The notes under the pieces: generated by a model
What the model saw: the letters and a program-made list of their open reading frames with translations, nothing else
Database searches by the model: none
What the model was told of the DNA's origin: nothing
Made by a program: the position numbers and the translations under genes
From: Rugosimonospora acidiphila
GTDB lineage: Bacteria; Actinomycetota; Actinomycetes; Mycobacteriales; Micromonosporaceae
Length of the DNA stretch: 30,249 nucleotides
Direction: 5' to 3'
NCBI RefSeq assembly: GCF_039543385.1
Contig: NZ_BAABJQ010000053.1
Coordinates: 1-30,249, forward strand
In this document: one piece after another, positions 1-7,753 of the stretch
Position numbering within the stretch: the first letter of the stretch is position 1
Layout: each line of letters starts with the position of its first letter

Positions 1-1450
1 GCTTCAACTCCGCCGCCTGCGCCTCAAGCCGATCCGCCAACCCCGGATCGTTCCAGAACTCCCGCGCCAACCGCGCCGCCCGCCGCTTCGCGTCATACGC
101 ATACCCCTGAAGCTCACACGTCGCCCGGGGGGCCGGTGGGATCCGGCCGTCCCGGTACGAAATCGAGTCGGGGCTCTCCTTCCAGCACTGGTTCTCCAGC
201 CCGGTCTGCTCGTTGCGCCGCCGGTAGTAGACGTACCCGTTGCCCATCAGGTCGGCGTAGCTGTCGATCCAGTCCAGCGCGGTCCGGACCTCGGGCTCCA
301 TGTACCGCACCGTGCTCGAGTCGCCGGTCCACCGCTCGTACTCGTCCAGCAGGACCACGAACAGCGCAGGCAGGTCGGCCGCGCCGAAGTACGGCGAGTG
401 TGGCCGCTCCTCGAACGCCGTCAACTCCCCGTACCGGAACTCCCGCAGGATCTTGCCCGGCTCCTCCTCCCGGAAGTCGTCCAACCTGACCCCCTGGCCC
501 GAGCCCAGCACCTGGATCGTGAAGGCGGCCAGGTCGGGCGCGAACGGCAGCGCCTGCAGGCTGGTGAAGATGCTGTCCCGACCGAACAGGCTCATGAACC
601 AGGGCAGCCCGGCCGCCGGCATCTGGATCCTCGGATCGGTCAGCGGCGTGAACCGCAGCGCGGCCAGGTCAATCAGGCTGCGCCGGTAGGTGGAGACCAG
701 CAGGTCCCAGTCGCTGTCCAGCCGCGGAGCCCGGTCCAGCCACTCGTCCAGATCCTGCTGCAGCTCCGCCTTGCTGCGGGGGCGGCCGGTGCCCAGGCTG
801 TCCCGGATGTCGCGCCCGTCGCCGCCGAATATCGTCGGATGCACCCGCAGGTCGGTCGACCAGCTCTGCTGCGGCCCGATGTCCACGCTCCAGAACAGCC
901 CCCGCTCGTCGACCTCCGCCGGCTGAGAGGAGGAGATGGCCACCTCGCGGTGCCACCGCTCCCGGCGGTACACGTAGCGCAGCACGCCGTCCTCAACCCG
1001 GATCTCGCGGTCGCGCTGACGCACCGATCCCGCCTTCACCTCGAACAGGTCGGCGAAGTCACAGTCGACCTCGATCCGCAGCTCGACGCGCGCCGCGGTC
1101 CGGTCATGGTTGAACACGGTCAGCTTCTCGTTCAGGCCGGCGACGATCTCGCGCTGCCGGATGACCGAGATGGTGGAGTCGATGTAGTGCGTCGGCCCAC
1201 CCGGTACGAGGAAGAAGCGGGTCTCGTAGTACTGCAGGTCGTCCACTGACAGCGCCTGCAGCCGTTCCTGGCCGACCGTGAGCACCCACATCGACAGGAA
1301 CCGGGTGTCGAAGGAGAACATCCCGGTCGCGGTGGCCGTCGACTCCTCGATGTCGCCGTTGGCGTCGCTGACGGCGAACGTGTTGCCGTCCAGGATCCGG
1401 ACGAAAGCGTCGCTCGTGCGCCCGGTCTCACCTCGCTCGCCCGTGCTCAT
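1..1450 (-). CDS. Glycogen debranching enzyme-like protein (amylo-alpha-1,6-glucosidase family), C-terminus outside window
   Basis: About 483 N-terminal residues are present; the family is usually near 700 residues, so the C-terminal part lies beyond position 1. Residues 1 to about 210 form the beta-rich GDE_N_bis-type N-terminal domain (FVRILDGNTFAVSD, then FSFDTRFLS). The start of the (alpha/alpha)6 glucosidase domain follows, with the characteristic stretch LPWFMSLFGRDS near residue 285 and KESPDSISYRDG near residue 430. Family members hydrolyse alpha-1,6 branches or related alpha-glucosides, probably in the cytoplasm; no signal peptide is visible. The ATG at 1450 overlaps the stop of the upstream SCP2 gene by four bases (ATGA), so the two are probably translationally coupled. 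The exact substrate cannot be read from sequence. Confidence 0.9.
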   Translation of the reverse strand, partial: MSTGERGETGRTSDAFVRILDGNTFAVSDANGDIEESTATATGMFSFDTRFLSMWVLTVGQERLQALSVDDLQYYETRFFLVPGGPTHYIDSTISVIRQREIVAGLNEKLTVFNHDRTAARVELRIEVDCDFADLFEVKAGSVRQRDREIRVEDGVLRYVYRRERWHREVAISSSQPAEVDERGLFWSVDIGPQQSWSTDLRVHPTIFGGDGRDIRDSLGTGRPRSKAELQQDLDEWLDRAPRLDSDWDLLVSTYRRSLIDLAALRFTPLTDPRIQMPAAGLPWFMSLFGRDSIFTSLQALPFAPDLAAFTIQVLGSGQGVRLDDFREEEPGKILREFRYGELTAFEERPHSPYFGAADLPALFVVLLDEYERWTGDSSTVRYMEPEVRTALDWIDSYADLMGNGYVYYRRRNEQTGLENQCWKESPDSISYRDGRIPPAPRATCELQGYAYDAKRRAARLAREFWNDPGLADRLEAQAAELK

Positions 1451-1824
1451 GAGCGCCGTCCGGCGTGTGGCACCAGGTCGCGGGGATCGTGCCCGCCGGG
1501 CGGCCCGGGCAGCATCCGCTCTATCACCAGCAGCAGACGGAACGAGCCAACGACGGTCACCTGGTTGCGCAGGAACGCCGCCAGCGGCCGCACCTCGCCG
1601 CGGGCGAGCAGGTCGAACGTGGCGCGGTCGCCGTCGATGACGCAGTCCGTGGGGCCCTCGTCGTGGGACACCCTGATGTCACCCTTGTCGACCGAGACGA
1701 GCCAGCGGTGCAACCCCTCATCGTCGTGCAGGTCGAAGCGGACCGCTCCGGAGTACTGGCCGAGTTGGCCGATGTGACCGACCCGACCGAGGCCTTCGAA
1801 GAACTCCACGGTCGCGTTCGGCAT
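1447..1824 (-). CDS. SCP2 sterol-binding domain protein
   Basis: A 125-residue single-domain protein. It has the SCP2-like fold pattern: YSGAVRFDLHDDEG, WLVSVDKGDIRVSHDEGP, then CVIDGDRATFDLLARGEVRPLAAFLRNQVTVVG in order. Such domains bind lipids or other hydrophobic ligands. No signal peptide or membrane segment is visible. The open frame runs upstream to 2004, but that part translates low-complexity repeat DNA; the ATG at 1824 has a strong GGGAGGAGGG ribosome-binding site just upstream, so I use it. It is the first gene of a two-gene unit with the debranching enzyme (ATGA overlap). The metabolic link between a lipid-binding domain and a glycosidase is unclear; the ligand is unknown. Confidence 0.85.
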   Translation of the reverse strand: MPNATVEFFEGLGRVGHIGQLGQYSGAVRFDLHDDEGLHRWLVSVDKGDIRVSHDEGPTDCVIDGDRATFDLLARGEVRPLAAFLRNQVTVVGSFRLLLVIERMLPGPPGGHDPRDLVPHAGRRS

Positions 1825-1830
1825 CCTGAC

Positions 1831-1840
1831 CCCTCCTCCC
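1831..1840 (-). promoter_or_regulatory. Ribosome-binding site deciding the SCP2 start
   Basis: The minus strand reads GGGAGGAGGG seven bases before ATG 1824. It rules out the longer upstream reading frame. Confidence 0.75.
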
Positions 1841-1906
1841 GGTGCGGACCCGTCCAGCGGCGCCGGCCGCCGCACCACCCGCGCGGTAGCGTGGCGCGGG
1901 TCGGGC

Positions 1907-1934
1907 GGCGGTGGCCCGACGGCGGTGGCCCGAC
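1907..1934. repeat. 14-bp tandem repeat, two exact copies
   Basis: GGCGGTGGCCCGAC occurs twice back to back, with a degenerate continuation to about 1972 (another GGTGGCCCGAC near 1953-1963). The core GTGGCCCGACGG recurs in the 16-bp array at 10679-10795. It lies 80-150 bp upstream of the SCP2 gene and is non-coding. Confidence 0.8.
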
Positions 1935-2058
1935 GGCGTGGGCCGGGGTGCCGGTGGCCCGACCGGGTGGGTCGGGCGGCGCCGGTGTCGAGGGTGCCCC
2001 GCACTCCGGTGGCCGGTCATCACCCGGAGAGGATGAGCTTCACCGCCGTGCCCTGCCC

Positions 2059-2177
2059 GCGACCGGCAGGGTCCGCGACCGGCGGTGCCCGCGACCGTCA
2101 GGGTCCGCGACCGGCGGTGCCCGCGACCGGCAGGGTCCGCGACCGGCAGGGTCCGCGACCGGCAGGGTCCGCGACCG
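2059..2177. repeat. 16-bp minisatellite, seven copies plus a partial
   Basis: Head-to-tail units start at 2059, 2075, 2091, 2107, 2123, 2139 and 2155, with a 7-bp partial from 2171. Two variants are seen: GCGACCGGCAGGGTCC (units 1, 5, 6, 7; unit 3 differs by one base) and GCGACCGGCGGTGCCC (units 2 and 4). The period of 16 is not a multiple of 3 and there are no spacers, so it is neither a coding repeat nor CRISPR. It lies in the spacer between the divergent SCP2 and PASTA-lipoprotein genes. Confidence 0.95.
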
Positions 2178-2602
2178 TGTCCGACCGACGGGCGTGCGTT
2201 GAGAGCCGGCGTGCGCGTCGTTCAGGCGCTGGGGCTGTGCTGGTGGCTGGTCGCGCCGGTCAGGACCAGGCGCGCCCGGAGTCCGTCGGTGCGGTCGTGC
2301 GCGCCGGACCCCGGGCGAACCCCCGCGCGCACAGGCGCTCCGACCGGGCCCCGTTCGCGACCCGAGGCGCCGTCGAGGCCCCGATGTCCGGTCTCGCGCC
2401 CAACGTCCCGCGAGAGTCGTGTGTGCGCCGACGCTACCCGTTGTCCTCGAGGCGGGGCGCGGCATCTCAACCAGGGCAGGGGATTCCGGCCGGATTCGGG
2501 CCGTGCGTGCTGCCCGGACTGCAATCATGAGGGCGTCGCCACCCGGCGAACCGGGCCGTCGCGGAACACCGCCGGCGCGGAAGGCACAGAAGGTGATCCG
2601 GC
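2178..2602. other. Intergenic stretch without recognised gene
   Basis: This is high-GC DNA between the 16-bp array and the PASTA lipoprotein. The frames open here are low-complexity Arg/Pro/Ala translations without family resemblance and without ribosome-binding sites. I see no RNA gene or convincing promoter. Confidence 0.6.
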
Positions 2603-2953
2603 ATGCCGCCAGTCAAGCGGCGACTGCTCGTCCTCGCCGCCGCGGCCAGTCTGGTCGTGACCGGTACGGGCTGCGTCGCCCAAGGGGAGCAGCGCGACCC
2701 GCCGCCCCCGCGACGTTCGGCGTCCCCGACCCCGACCCGGATCGCCATTCCCAACGTGGTGGGACAGAACGCGTCCACCGCACTGGACACTCTCAGAGGG
2801 CTCGGCTTCAGCAACGTGGATCTGAACACCGTCGACGGGCACATCATCGTGCTCATCCCCGAGCACTGGACCGTGCAGACCCAGACTCCGCCGCCCGGGC
2901 AGATCCGGCAGCCCCGGACGAAGATCGTGCTCGGCTGCGCCAAGAACCCCTGA
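2603..2953 (+). CDS. PASTA-domain lipoprotein
   Basis: A protein of 116 residues. Residues 1-24 are a lipoprotein-type signal peptide (KRR, hydrophobic LLVLAAAASLVVT, then GTGC with Cys24 as the probable lipidated residue; the lipobox is not textbook). A Pro/Ser/Arg-rich linker covers about 25-47, then one PASTA domain from about 48 (IPNVVGQNASTALDTLRGLG to VQTQTPPPGQI). PASTA domains bind cell-wall fragments or act as wall spacers, and are usually found in Ser/Thr kinases and penicillin-binding proteins; here one stands alone as a probable extracellular membrane-anchored protein. The start is supported by AAGGTGA six bases upstream. It is followed after 46 bp by the phosphoribosyltransferase fusion gene on the same strand. 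No kinase is nearby. Confidence 0.85.
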   Translation: MPPVKRRLLVLAAAASLVVTGTGCVAQGEQRDPPPPRRSASPTPTRIAIPNVVGQNASTALDTLRGLGFSNVDLNTVDGHIIVLIPEHWTVQTQTPPPGQIRQPRTKIVLGCAKNP

Positions 2954-2987
2954 CCCGCGCGCCCCGTGCGCCGCACAGCCGTGAAAC

Positions 2988-2993
2988 GAGGTG
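2988..2993 (+). promoter_or_regulatory. Ribosome-binding site deciding the PRTase-DLH start
   Basis: GAGGTG sits six bases before ATG 3000. An in-frame GTG at 2991 lies inside this site and has no good site of its own, so ATG 3000 is preferred. Confidence 0.7.
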
Positions 2994-2999
2994 ACGACG

Positions 3000-4427
3000 A
3001 TGACCTTCGCCGACCGCGTCGATGCCGGCGCGCAACTGGCGCGGCGACTGGAGCACCTGCGCGGGCAGGACATCGCGGTGCTCGGGCTGTCGCGTGGCGG
3101 CGTGCCGGTCGCGGCGGAGGTGGCCCGGGCGCTGTCCGCGCCCCTGGACGTCGTGGTGGTCCGCAAGCTGGGCACGCCCGGCCAGCCCGAGCTGGCCATG
3201 GGCGCGATCGGCGAGGACGGCGTGCGGGTGGTCGACGACGACGTGCTGAGCCGGGCCGCGCCGAGCGCCGAGGACCTGGCCGAGGTCGAGGGCACCGAAC
3301 GGGTCAACCTCGACCGGCAGCGGACCCAGCTGCGCGCGGGGCGCCAGGCGCTGCGGGTCACCGGCCGCACCGCCGTGGTGGTCGACGACGGCGTGGCCAC
3401 CGGTGCCAGCGCCCGCGCCGCGTGCCGGGTGGCGCGGGTACGCGGGGCCGTGTGCGTGGTGCTGGCGGTGCCGGTCGTCGCCACCCAGGTACTGCCGGTG
3501 CTGCGGGAGGTCGCCGACGAGGTGGTGTGCGTGACGGCTTCGGACACGCTGTCCTCGATCGGCGCGTGGTACGAGGACTTCGAACAGATCAGCGACGACC
3601 AGGTGACGGACCTGTTGAGCCGAGGCGGCGACGGGGGTTCACGGCCGCCGGCGAACGCCGGGGCGAGCGCGGGCTCCGCCGCGGCGCCGGCGAGCGCCCC
3701 CGACGTTGCCGGGAAGGCGGGGTACGGCAAGTCCGGTGAGCCGGCCGGCGGGAGTGGCGGTACCGGTGCGGCCACCCTGCACCACGCGGCCGACCTGGAC
3801 GCCGAGGTAACCGTGTCGACCGGCACCGTGCAGCTGCCCGGTCGGCTGACCGTACCGTCCGGCGCCACCGGCGTCGTGGTGTTCGCGCACGGCAGCGGCA
3901 GCGGCCGTAACAGTCCACGCAACACGTTCGTGGCGACCCTGCTCAACGACGCGGGCCTGGGCACCCTGCTGCTCGATCTGCTCACCCCGGGCGAGGAGAC
4001 CAACCGGGAGAACGTGTTCAACATCGACCTGCTCGCCGGCCGGCTCGGCGAGACGGTCGAGTGGCTGCGCGGCCAGCCGGTCGGGGGCGACGCCGCGGTC
4101 GGACTGTTCGGGGCCAGCACCGGCGCGGCGGCGGCGCTGACGGCGGCGGCGGTGCCCGGCTCGCGCATCGGCGCCGTGGTCTCCCGTGGTGGCCGCCCCG
4201 ATCTGGCCGACGGGAACCTGGCCGGAGTTCACGCGCCGACGCTGCTGATCGTGGGCGGGCAGGACACCACCGTGCTCGGCCTGAACCGCGAGGCGCAGGC
4301 CCAACTGCGCGGGCCCAGCCGGCTCGACGTGGTGCCCGGTGCCACCCATCTGTTCGAGGAACCCGGCGCGCTGCCGCGGGTCGCCGAGCTGGCCCGTGAC
4401 TGGTTCGCCGAGTACCTGCGCGGGTAG
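3000..4427 (+). CDS. Phosphoribosyltransferase / dienelactone hydrolase-like fusion protein
   Basis: A 475-residue two-domain protein. Residues 1 to about 210 are a type I phosphoribosyltransferase domain: LGLSRGGVPVA near 28-38 and the PRPP loop VVVDDGVATGAS at 126-137. A Gly/Ala/Ser-rich linker covers about 210-265. The C-terminal part is an alpha/beta hydrolase of dienelactone-hydrolase type, with VVFAHGSGSGRNSPRN, the nucleophile elbow GLFGASTG (Ser373), IVGGQDT (acid region) and GATHLFEEP (His). Fusions of this kind are known in actinobacteria, including a Mycobacterium tuberculosis protein of the DosR dormancy regulon (Rv0571c, from memory); the substrates of both halves are unknown. 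It sits between the PASTA lipoprotein and the hemerythrin-ATPase, all on the plus strand. No DosR-type box was seen upstream. Confidence 0.9.
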   Translation: MTFADRVDAGAQLARRLEHLRGQDIAVLGLSRGGVPVAAEVARALSAPLDVVVVRKLGTPGQPELAMGAIGEDGVRVVDDDVLSRAAPSAEDLAEVEGTERVNLDRQRTQLRAGRQALRVTGRTAVVVDDGVATGASARAACRVARVRGAVCVVLAVPVVATQVLPVLREVADEVVCVTASDTLSSIGAWYEDFEQISDDQVTDLLSRGGDGGSRPPANAGASAGSAAAPASAPDVAGKAGYGKSGEPAGGSGGTGAATLHHAADLDAEVTVSTGTVQLPGRLTVPSGATGVVVFAHGSGSGRNSPRNTFVATLLNDAGLGTLLLDLLTPGEETNRENVFNIDLLAGRLGETVEWLRGQPVGGDAAVGLFGASTGAAAALTAAAVPGSRIGAVVSRGGRPDLADGNLAGVHAPTLLIVGGQDTTVLGLNREAQAQLRGPSRLDVVPGATHLFEEPGALPRVAELARDWFAEYLRG

Positions 4428-4718
4428 CGGGCCATGGTGTCGTCGCCATCCGGACGTGGCCCCGAGCACCGGCGCGCCTGCCGGGCCCGCCGCCGGACCC
4501 GCCGGCCCGGGCGCGGGGGGAACGCCACGCGCCGGCTCGCGGGGCGCGAGAACCCGCGGCTCGGTGACGGCCGGCGCGCGGACAACCAACGGACATCCGG
4601 TCGGGCGGCGGTTTCCGCCCGGTCGGCGAACAGCGGCGGCGGCCAGCGGGCGCGCGGGGATGGCGTCCCGCGCGGACAGTCACCGGCGCGGGCGAGCACG
4701 AACCGAGGGGGCGGTGTG
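4428..4718. other. Intergenic stretch, no gene seen
   Basis: This is 291 bp of extremely GC-rich sequence. A frame open from 4434 continues into the ATPase gene, but its product here is low-complexity Arg/Gly without family resemblance, and the good ribosome-binding site lies at 4705-4710. No clear promoter or terminator was recognised. Confidence 0.6.
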
Positions 4719-7085
4719 ATGGCAAGGGTTAACGAGCGTCTGATGGCGGGGGTCAACGACGAGGCCCGCTGGCATGGGCTGTGGTGGGAGTGGGCGTTGC
4801 TGACCGGGATCACCGCGGCCATCATCGCGGGGGCCGGGTTCCAACTGGCCGACCACACGGGCTCCGCCCACATCTCGTGGATCGTCGCGACCGCGGCCGG
4901 GCTGCTGCCCGCCGTGGCCTGGCTGGCCGTGTCGCTGATGCGCCGCAAGATCGGGGTGGACGTGATAGCGGTGCTGGCGCTGGCCGGCACCCTGGGCGTG
5001 GGCCAGTACCTGGCCGGTGCCCTGGTGGCGCTGCTGCTGATGCTCGGTGCCGCGCTGGAGTCGTACGCGCGGGGCTGGGCCAGCGGCGACCTGCGGGCCC
5101 TGCTCAACCGGGCGCCCCGCGTCGCGCGCCGGGTCGCCGACGACGGCAACGAGGAGATGGTCGACCTCGACACGGTGCGCCCGGACGAGCGGCTGATGGT
5201 GTACCACGCCGAGATCGTGCCGGTGGACGGCTACGCCGAGGATTCGGCGGTGCTGGACGAGTTCGCGGTGACCGGCGAGCGGGAGCCGGTCGAGCGGGCG
5301 CCGGGGGAGCGGGTGGCCAGCGGGGCGATCAACGCCGGTGCGCCGTTCACCATGCGTACCACGACGACCGCCGCGCAGAGCACCTACGCCAGCATCGTGC
5401 GGCTGGCACGGGAGGCGACCAGCCAGCGGGCGCCCACCGTGCGCCTGGCCGACCGGTACGCCATCGTGTTCGTGCCGTTCACCCTCCTGCTGGCCGGCCT
5501 GGGCTGGGCGATCGCCGGGGACTTCGTACGGGCCGTCGCGGTGCTCGTGGTGGCCACGCCCGGGCCGCTGATCCTGGCCGCGCCGATCGCCGTGGTGTGC
5601 GGCCTGTCCCGGTCGGCCCGGCGCGGGCTCATGCTGCGCGACGGCAGCGTGCTGGAGCGGCTGGGGAGGATCGGCACGGTGCTGGTGGACAAGCGCGGGA
5701 CGCTGAGCCTCGGCCGGCCCAAGGTGACCGAGATGGTCAGCGCCCCCGGCATCGACGCCGACGACGCGCTGCGCCTGGCCGCCTCGGTCGAACAGCTCTC
5801 CCAGCACGTGCTCGCCGGTGCGGTGGTGGGCGAGGCGGCCCGCCGCGGCCTGTCTCTGTCCACGCCCGAGGACGTGCGCGAGGAGGACGGCCGCGGCATC
5901 GGCGGCCGGGTCGACGGTCACGCGGTCTGGGTCGGGCAGCTGGACGGTGACCTGGAGCCGTGGGCGGCACAGGAACGCAGCCGGGCCGAGCTGGACGGTG
6001 CCGCGGTGGTCTGGGTGAGCCTGGACGACAGGCCGGCCGGCGCCCTGCTGGTGCAGGACCCGGTGCGCTCGGACGCGCGGCGCAACGTGCGGCGGCTGCG
6101 GGAGGCCGGCCTGGCCCGGCTGGTGGTGGTCAGCGGCGACCGGCCGCAGGTCGCCGAGGAGATGACCCGGATGCTCGGCGCCGACGACTTCATCGCCCAG
6201 TGCGACCCGGAGGAGAAGGCCGAGCGGGTACGGGCCGAGTCGCAGCACGCGGTGACCGCGATGGTCGGCGACGGCGTGCGGGACGGCGGGGCGCTGTGCG
6301 CCGCGCACGTGGGGGTCGCGCTCGGCGCCACCGGGGCGAGCGCCGCGGCCGAGGCGGCGGACGCGGTGCTGACCGTGGACCGGCTCGACCGGTTGGGTGA
6401 CGGTGTGGAGATCTCCCAGCACGTTCGGCGGGTCGGCATGTTCACCGCGGCCGGCGGGATGTGCCTGGTCCTGGCCGCCATGGCGATCGCCATGACCGGG
6501 CTGCTGGTACCGGTGGCCGGCGCCCTGGTCCGGGAGGGCATCGAGGTGGCGGTCATCGGGGGCGCCCTGAGCGCGCTGACCGGCGGGCTGCGCCACCGGC
6601 GCCTGCCCACCAGCACCGACGAGCTGATCGACCAGTTCACCGTCGAGCACGAGAGGCTGCGCGATGCCCTGATCCGGCTGCGCAGCACCGCCGACCTGGT
6701 GGCCATGGAGCACGACGGGTCGGTGTGCGTCGACGCGCTGCGCGACGCCCACCACCGGCTGCGCCGCCAGATCCTCAGCCACGACGAGGCCGAGGAGCGC
6801 CGGCTGTACCCGATGCTCACCGATCCGGCCGGCGGCCCCGAGGCCACCGCGACGATGACCCGGGCGCACACCGAGATCCGGCGGCTGGTGGACCGGGTGG
6901 ACGGGCACCTGTGCCTGACGTCCGACTCCCGGCTGGACGCCGAGCAGGTACCCGACCTGCTGGCCACCCTCTACGGGCTGGACGCGATCCTGCGCCTGCA
7001 CTTCGCCGAGGAAGAGGAGAACCTGTTCTCCCTGACCTCGGCGAGCAATCCGATCGCCGCCGAGCCGGTGCCGCAGGCCCAGTAG
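4719..7085 (+). CDS. P1B-5-like P-type ATPase with C-terminal hemerythrin domain, altered catalytic motifs
   Basis: A protein of 788 residues, started at ATG 4719 because GAGGGG lies eight bases upstream. About six hydrophobic segments frame an actuator domain and a HAD-type P/N domain; no N-terminal HMA domain is seen. Residues about 630-770 form a hemerythrin-like four-helix domain with EHERLR (His644), SHDEAEE, AHTEI and LHFAEEEE. P1B-5 ATPases are known for such hemerythrin tails and a TPC motif in the membrane. Here the membrane motif is TPGP (280-283), so the metal-site Cys is absent. The phosphorylation motif is DKRGT (Asp324) instead of DKTGT, the actuator motif is TGER (185-188) instead of TGES, and the hinge motif is GDGVRDGG (517-524) instead of GDGxNDAP. 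Asp324, Glu187 and Asp522 remain. Metal transport by the usual cycle is therefore doubtful. Confidence 0.9.
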   Translation: MARVNERLMAGVNDEARWHGLWWEWALLTGITAAIIAGAGFQLADHTGSAHISWIVATAAGLLPAVAWLAVSLMRRKIGVDVIAVLALAGTLGVGQYLAGALVALLLMLGAALESYARGWASGDLRALLNRAPRVARRVADDGNEEMVDLDTVRPDERLMVYHAEIVPVDGYAEDSAVLDEFAVTGEREPVERAPGERVASGAINAGAPFTMRTTTTAAQSTYASIVRLAREATSQRAPTVRLADRYAIVFVPFTLLLAGLGWAIAGDFVRAVAVLVVATPGPLILAAPIAVVCGLSRSARRGLMLRDGSVLERLGRIGTVLVDKRGTLSLGRPKVTEMVSAPGIDADDALRLAASVEQLSQHVLAGAVVGEAARRGLSLSTPEDVREEDGRGIGGRVDGHAVWVGQLDGDLEPWAAQERSRAELDGAAVVWVSLDDRPAGALLVQDPVRSDARRNVRRLREAGLARLVVVSGDRPQVAEEMTRMLGADDFIAQCDPEEKAERVRAESQHAVTAMVGDGVRDGGALCAAHVGVALGATGASAAAEAADAVLTVDRLDRLGDGVEISQHVRRVGMFTAAGGMCLVLAAMAIAMTGLLVPVAGALVREGIEVAVIGGALSALTGGLRHRRLPTSTDELIDQFTVEHERLRDALIRLRSTADLVAMEHDGSVCVDALRDAHHRLRRQILSHDEAEERRLYPMLTDPAGGPEATATMTRAHTEIRRLVDRVDGHLCLTSDSRLDAEQVPDLLATLYGLDAILRLHFAEEEENLFSLTSASNPIAAEPVPQAQ

Positions 7086-7101
7086 CGCACCGGCGGCGTC
7101 T

Positions 7102-7129
7102 CGCCGGGCCGACCCGGGCCGACCCGGCG
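7102..7129 (+). terminator. Possible hairpin after the ATPase gene
   Basis: CGCCGGG (7102-7108) pairs with CCCGGCG (7123-7129) around a 14-base loop, 17 bases after the ATPase stop. There is no T-run. The same stretch holds a 10-bp direct repeat GGGCCGACCC at 7106-7125. Confidence 0.4.
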
Positions 7130-7183
7130 GCGGTGATGGTCGCGCGGTGTGGGCCCGGTCCGTGCCCGCGCCGCGCGGCGAAT

Positions 7184-7189
7184 ACAGTG
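7184..7189 (+). promoter_or_regulatory. Candidate -10 element for a leaderless PemK/MazF transcript
   Basis: TACAGT fits TANNNT and ends five bases before GTG 7195, which would put the transcript start at or next to the start codon. No ribosome-binding site precedes this GTG. No clear -35 was seen. Confidence 0.55.
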
Positions 7190-7194
7190 CACGG

Positions 7195-7689
7195 GTGGTA
7201 AATCTCCTCAAAGGCGTAGCGGCCACGCTCCGCCGGACCCCGGGCCGTGCCGCCACCCAGGCCGGCGCCGCCCAGCCGAACGCCGCCGTGCTCGCGCGCC
7301 GGCGCCAGGTCGCCGCGCTGCGGCGCCGCCGCCTGTCGTACGCGCCCGAACTCGACGGTCAGGCCGACCCCGGCGAGATCGTATGGACCTGGGTGCCCTA
7401 CGAGGAAGACCCGCACCAGGGCAAGGACCGCCCGGTGCTGGTGGTCGGGCGGGAGAGCCGCACTCTGTTCGGGCTGATGCTGTCCAGCCAGTCGGAGCGC
7501 GACGGCCAACCGCACTGGCTCGCCCTCGGGCCGGGCGAGTGGGACCAGGGCCACCGGCCGAGCTGGATCCGCCTGAACCGGGTGCTCACCATGCGCGAGG
7601 ACAGCATCCGGCGGGAGGGCGCCGTGCTGGACCTGGCCCGCTTCGACCGGGTGGCCCAGGTGCTGCGCGCGAGGTACGGCTGGGCCTGA
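7195..7689 (+). CDS. PemK/MazF-family protein (orphan type II toxin-like)
   Basis: A 164-residue protein. The first 50-60 residues are Arg/Ala-rich and basic; the PemK/MazF-like SH3-type barrel begins at PGEIVWTWVPYEEDPHQGKDRPVLVVG and continues through LFGLMLSSQSERD, WLALGPGEW and SWIRLNRVLTM. MazF-type proteins are ribosome-independent mRNA endoribonucleases, but many actinobacterial relatives with this basic N-terminal extension occur without an antitoxin and their activity is unproven. No antitoxin-sized gene lies next to it. An in-frame GTG at 7147 would add 16 residues; I prefer GTG 7195 because a TACAGT element fits leaderless expression. The stop region is duplicated (see the repeat at 7677-7705). 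Confidence 0.85.
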   Translation: MVNLLKGVAATLRRTPGRAATQAGAAQPNAAVLARRRQVAALRRRRLSYAPELDGQADPGEIVWTWVPYEEDPHQGKDRPVLVVGRESRTLFGLMLSSQSERDGQPHWLALGPGEWDQGHRPSWIRLNRVLTMREDSIRREGAVLDLARFDRVAQVLRARYGWA

Positions 7690-7705
7690 GTGCGGCTGGG
7701 CCTGA
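7677..7705. repeat. 13-bp direct repeat with 16-bp period across the pemK-like stop codon
   Basis: CGGCTGGGCCTGA occurs at 7677-7689 and again at 7693-7705. Each copy ends in TGA; the first is the real stop codon. Confidence 0.85.
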
Positions 7706-7753
7706 CCGCCACCCCGCGCGCGCCACGGTCCCGGAGGCCGGCGCGGCACCCGG

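Noticed and set aside
2059..2177. CRISPR or iteron-type replication origin.
   Set aside because: No spacers, no replication initiator gene, no AT-rich segment and no DnaA boxes.
1925..2660. Plus-strand frames translating the 16-bp array into a repetitive Arg/Pro/Gly protein.
   Set aside because: A 16-bp period cycles through all frames, no ribosome-binding site is present and the product resembles no family; the DNA repeat explains it.
2525..4168. A 547-residue open frame on the minus strand.
   Set aside because: It is antisense to the PASTA and PRTase-DLH genes, has Ser/Thr/Arg-rich low-complexity composition and no family resemblance; long antisense frames are expected at this GC content.
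2954..4718. DosR/DevR-type binding palindrome near the PRTase-DLH and ATPase genes.
   Set aside because: I looked for the GGGAC...GTCCC dyad in both upstream regions and found none.
4680..7256. An 858-residue minus-strand frame.
   Set aside because: It is a mirror of the ATPase gene with His/Gln/Gly/Pro-rich composition; the plus strand carries the recognisable domains.
7195..7689. A complete toxin-antitoxin module.
   Set aside because: No antitoxin-sized gene lies on either side; only the PemK/MazF-like protein is supported.
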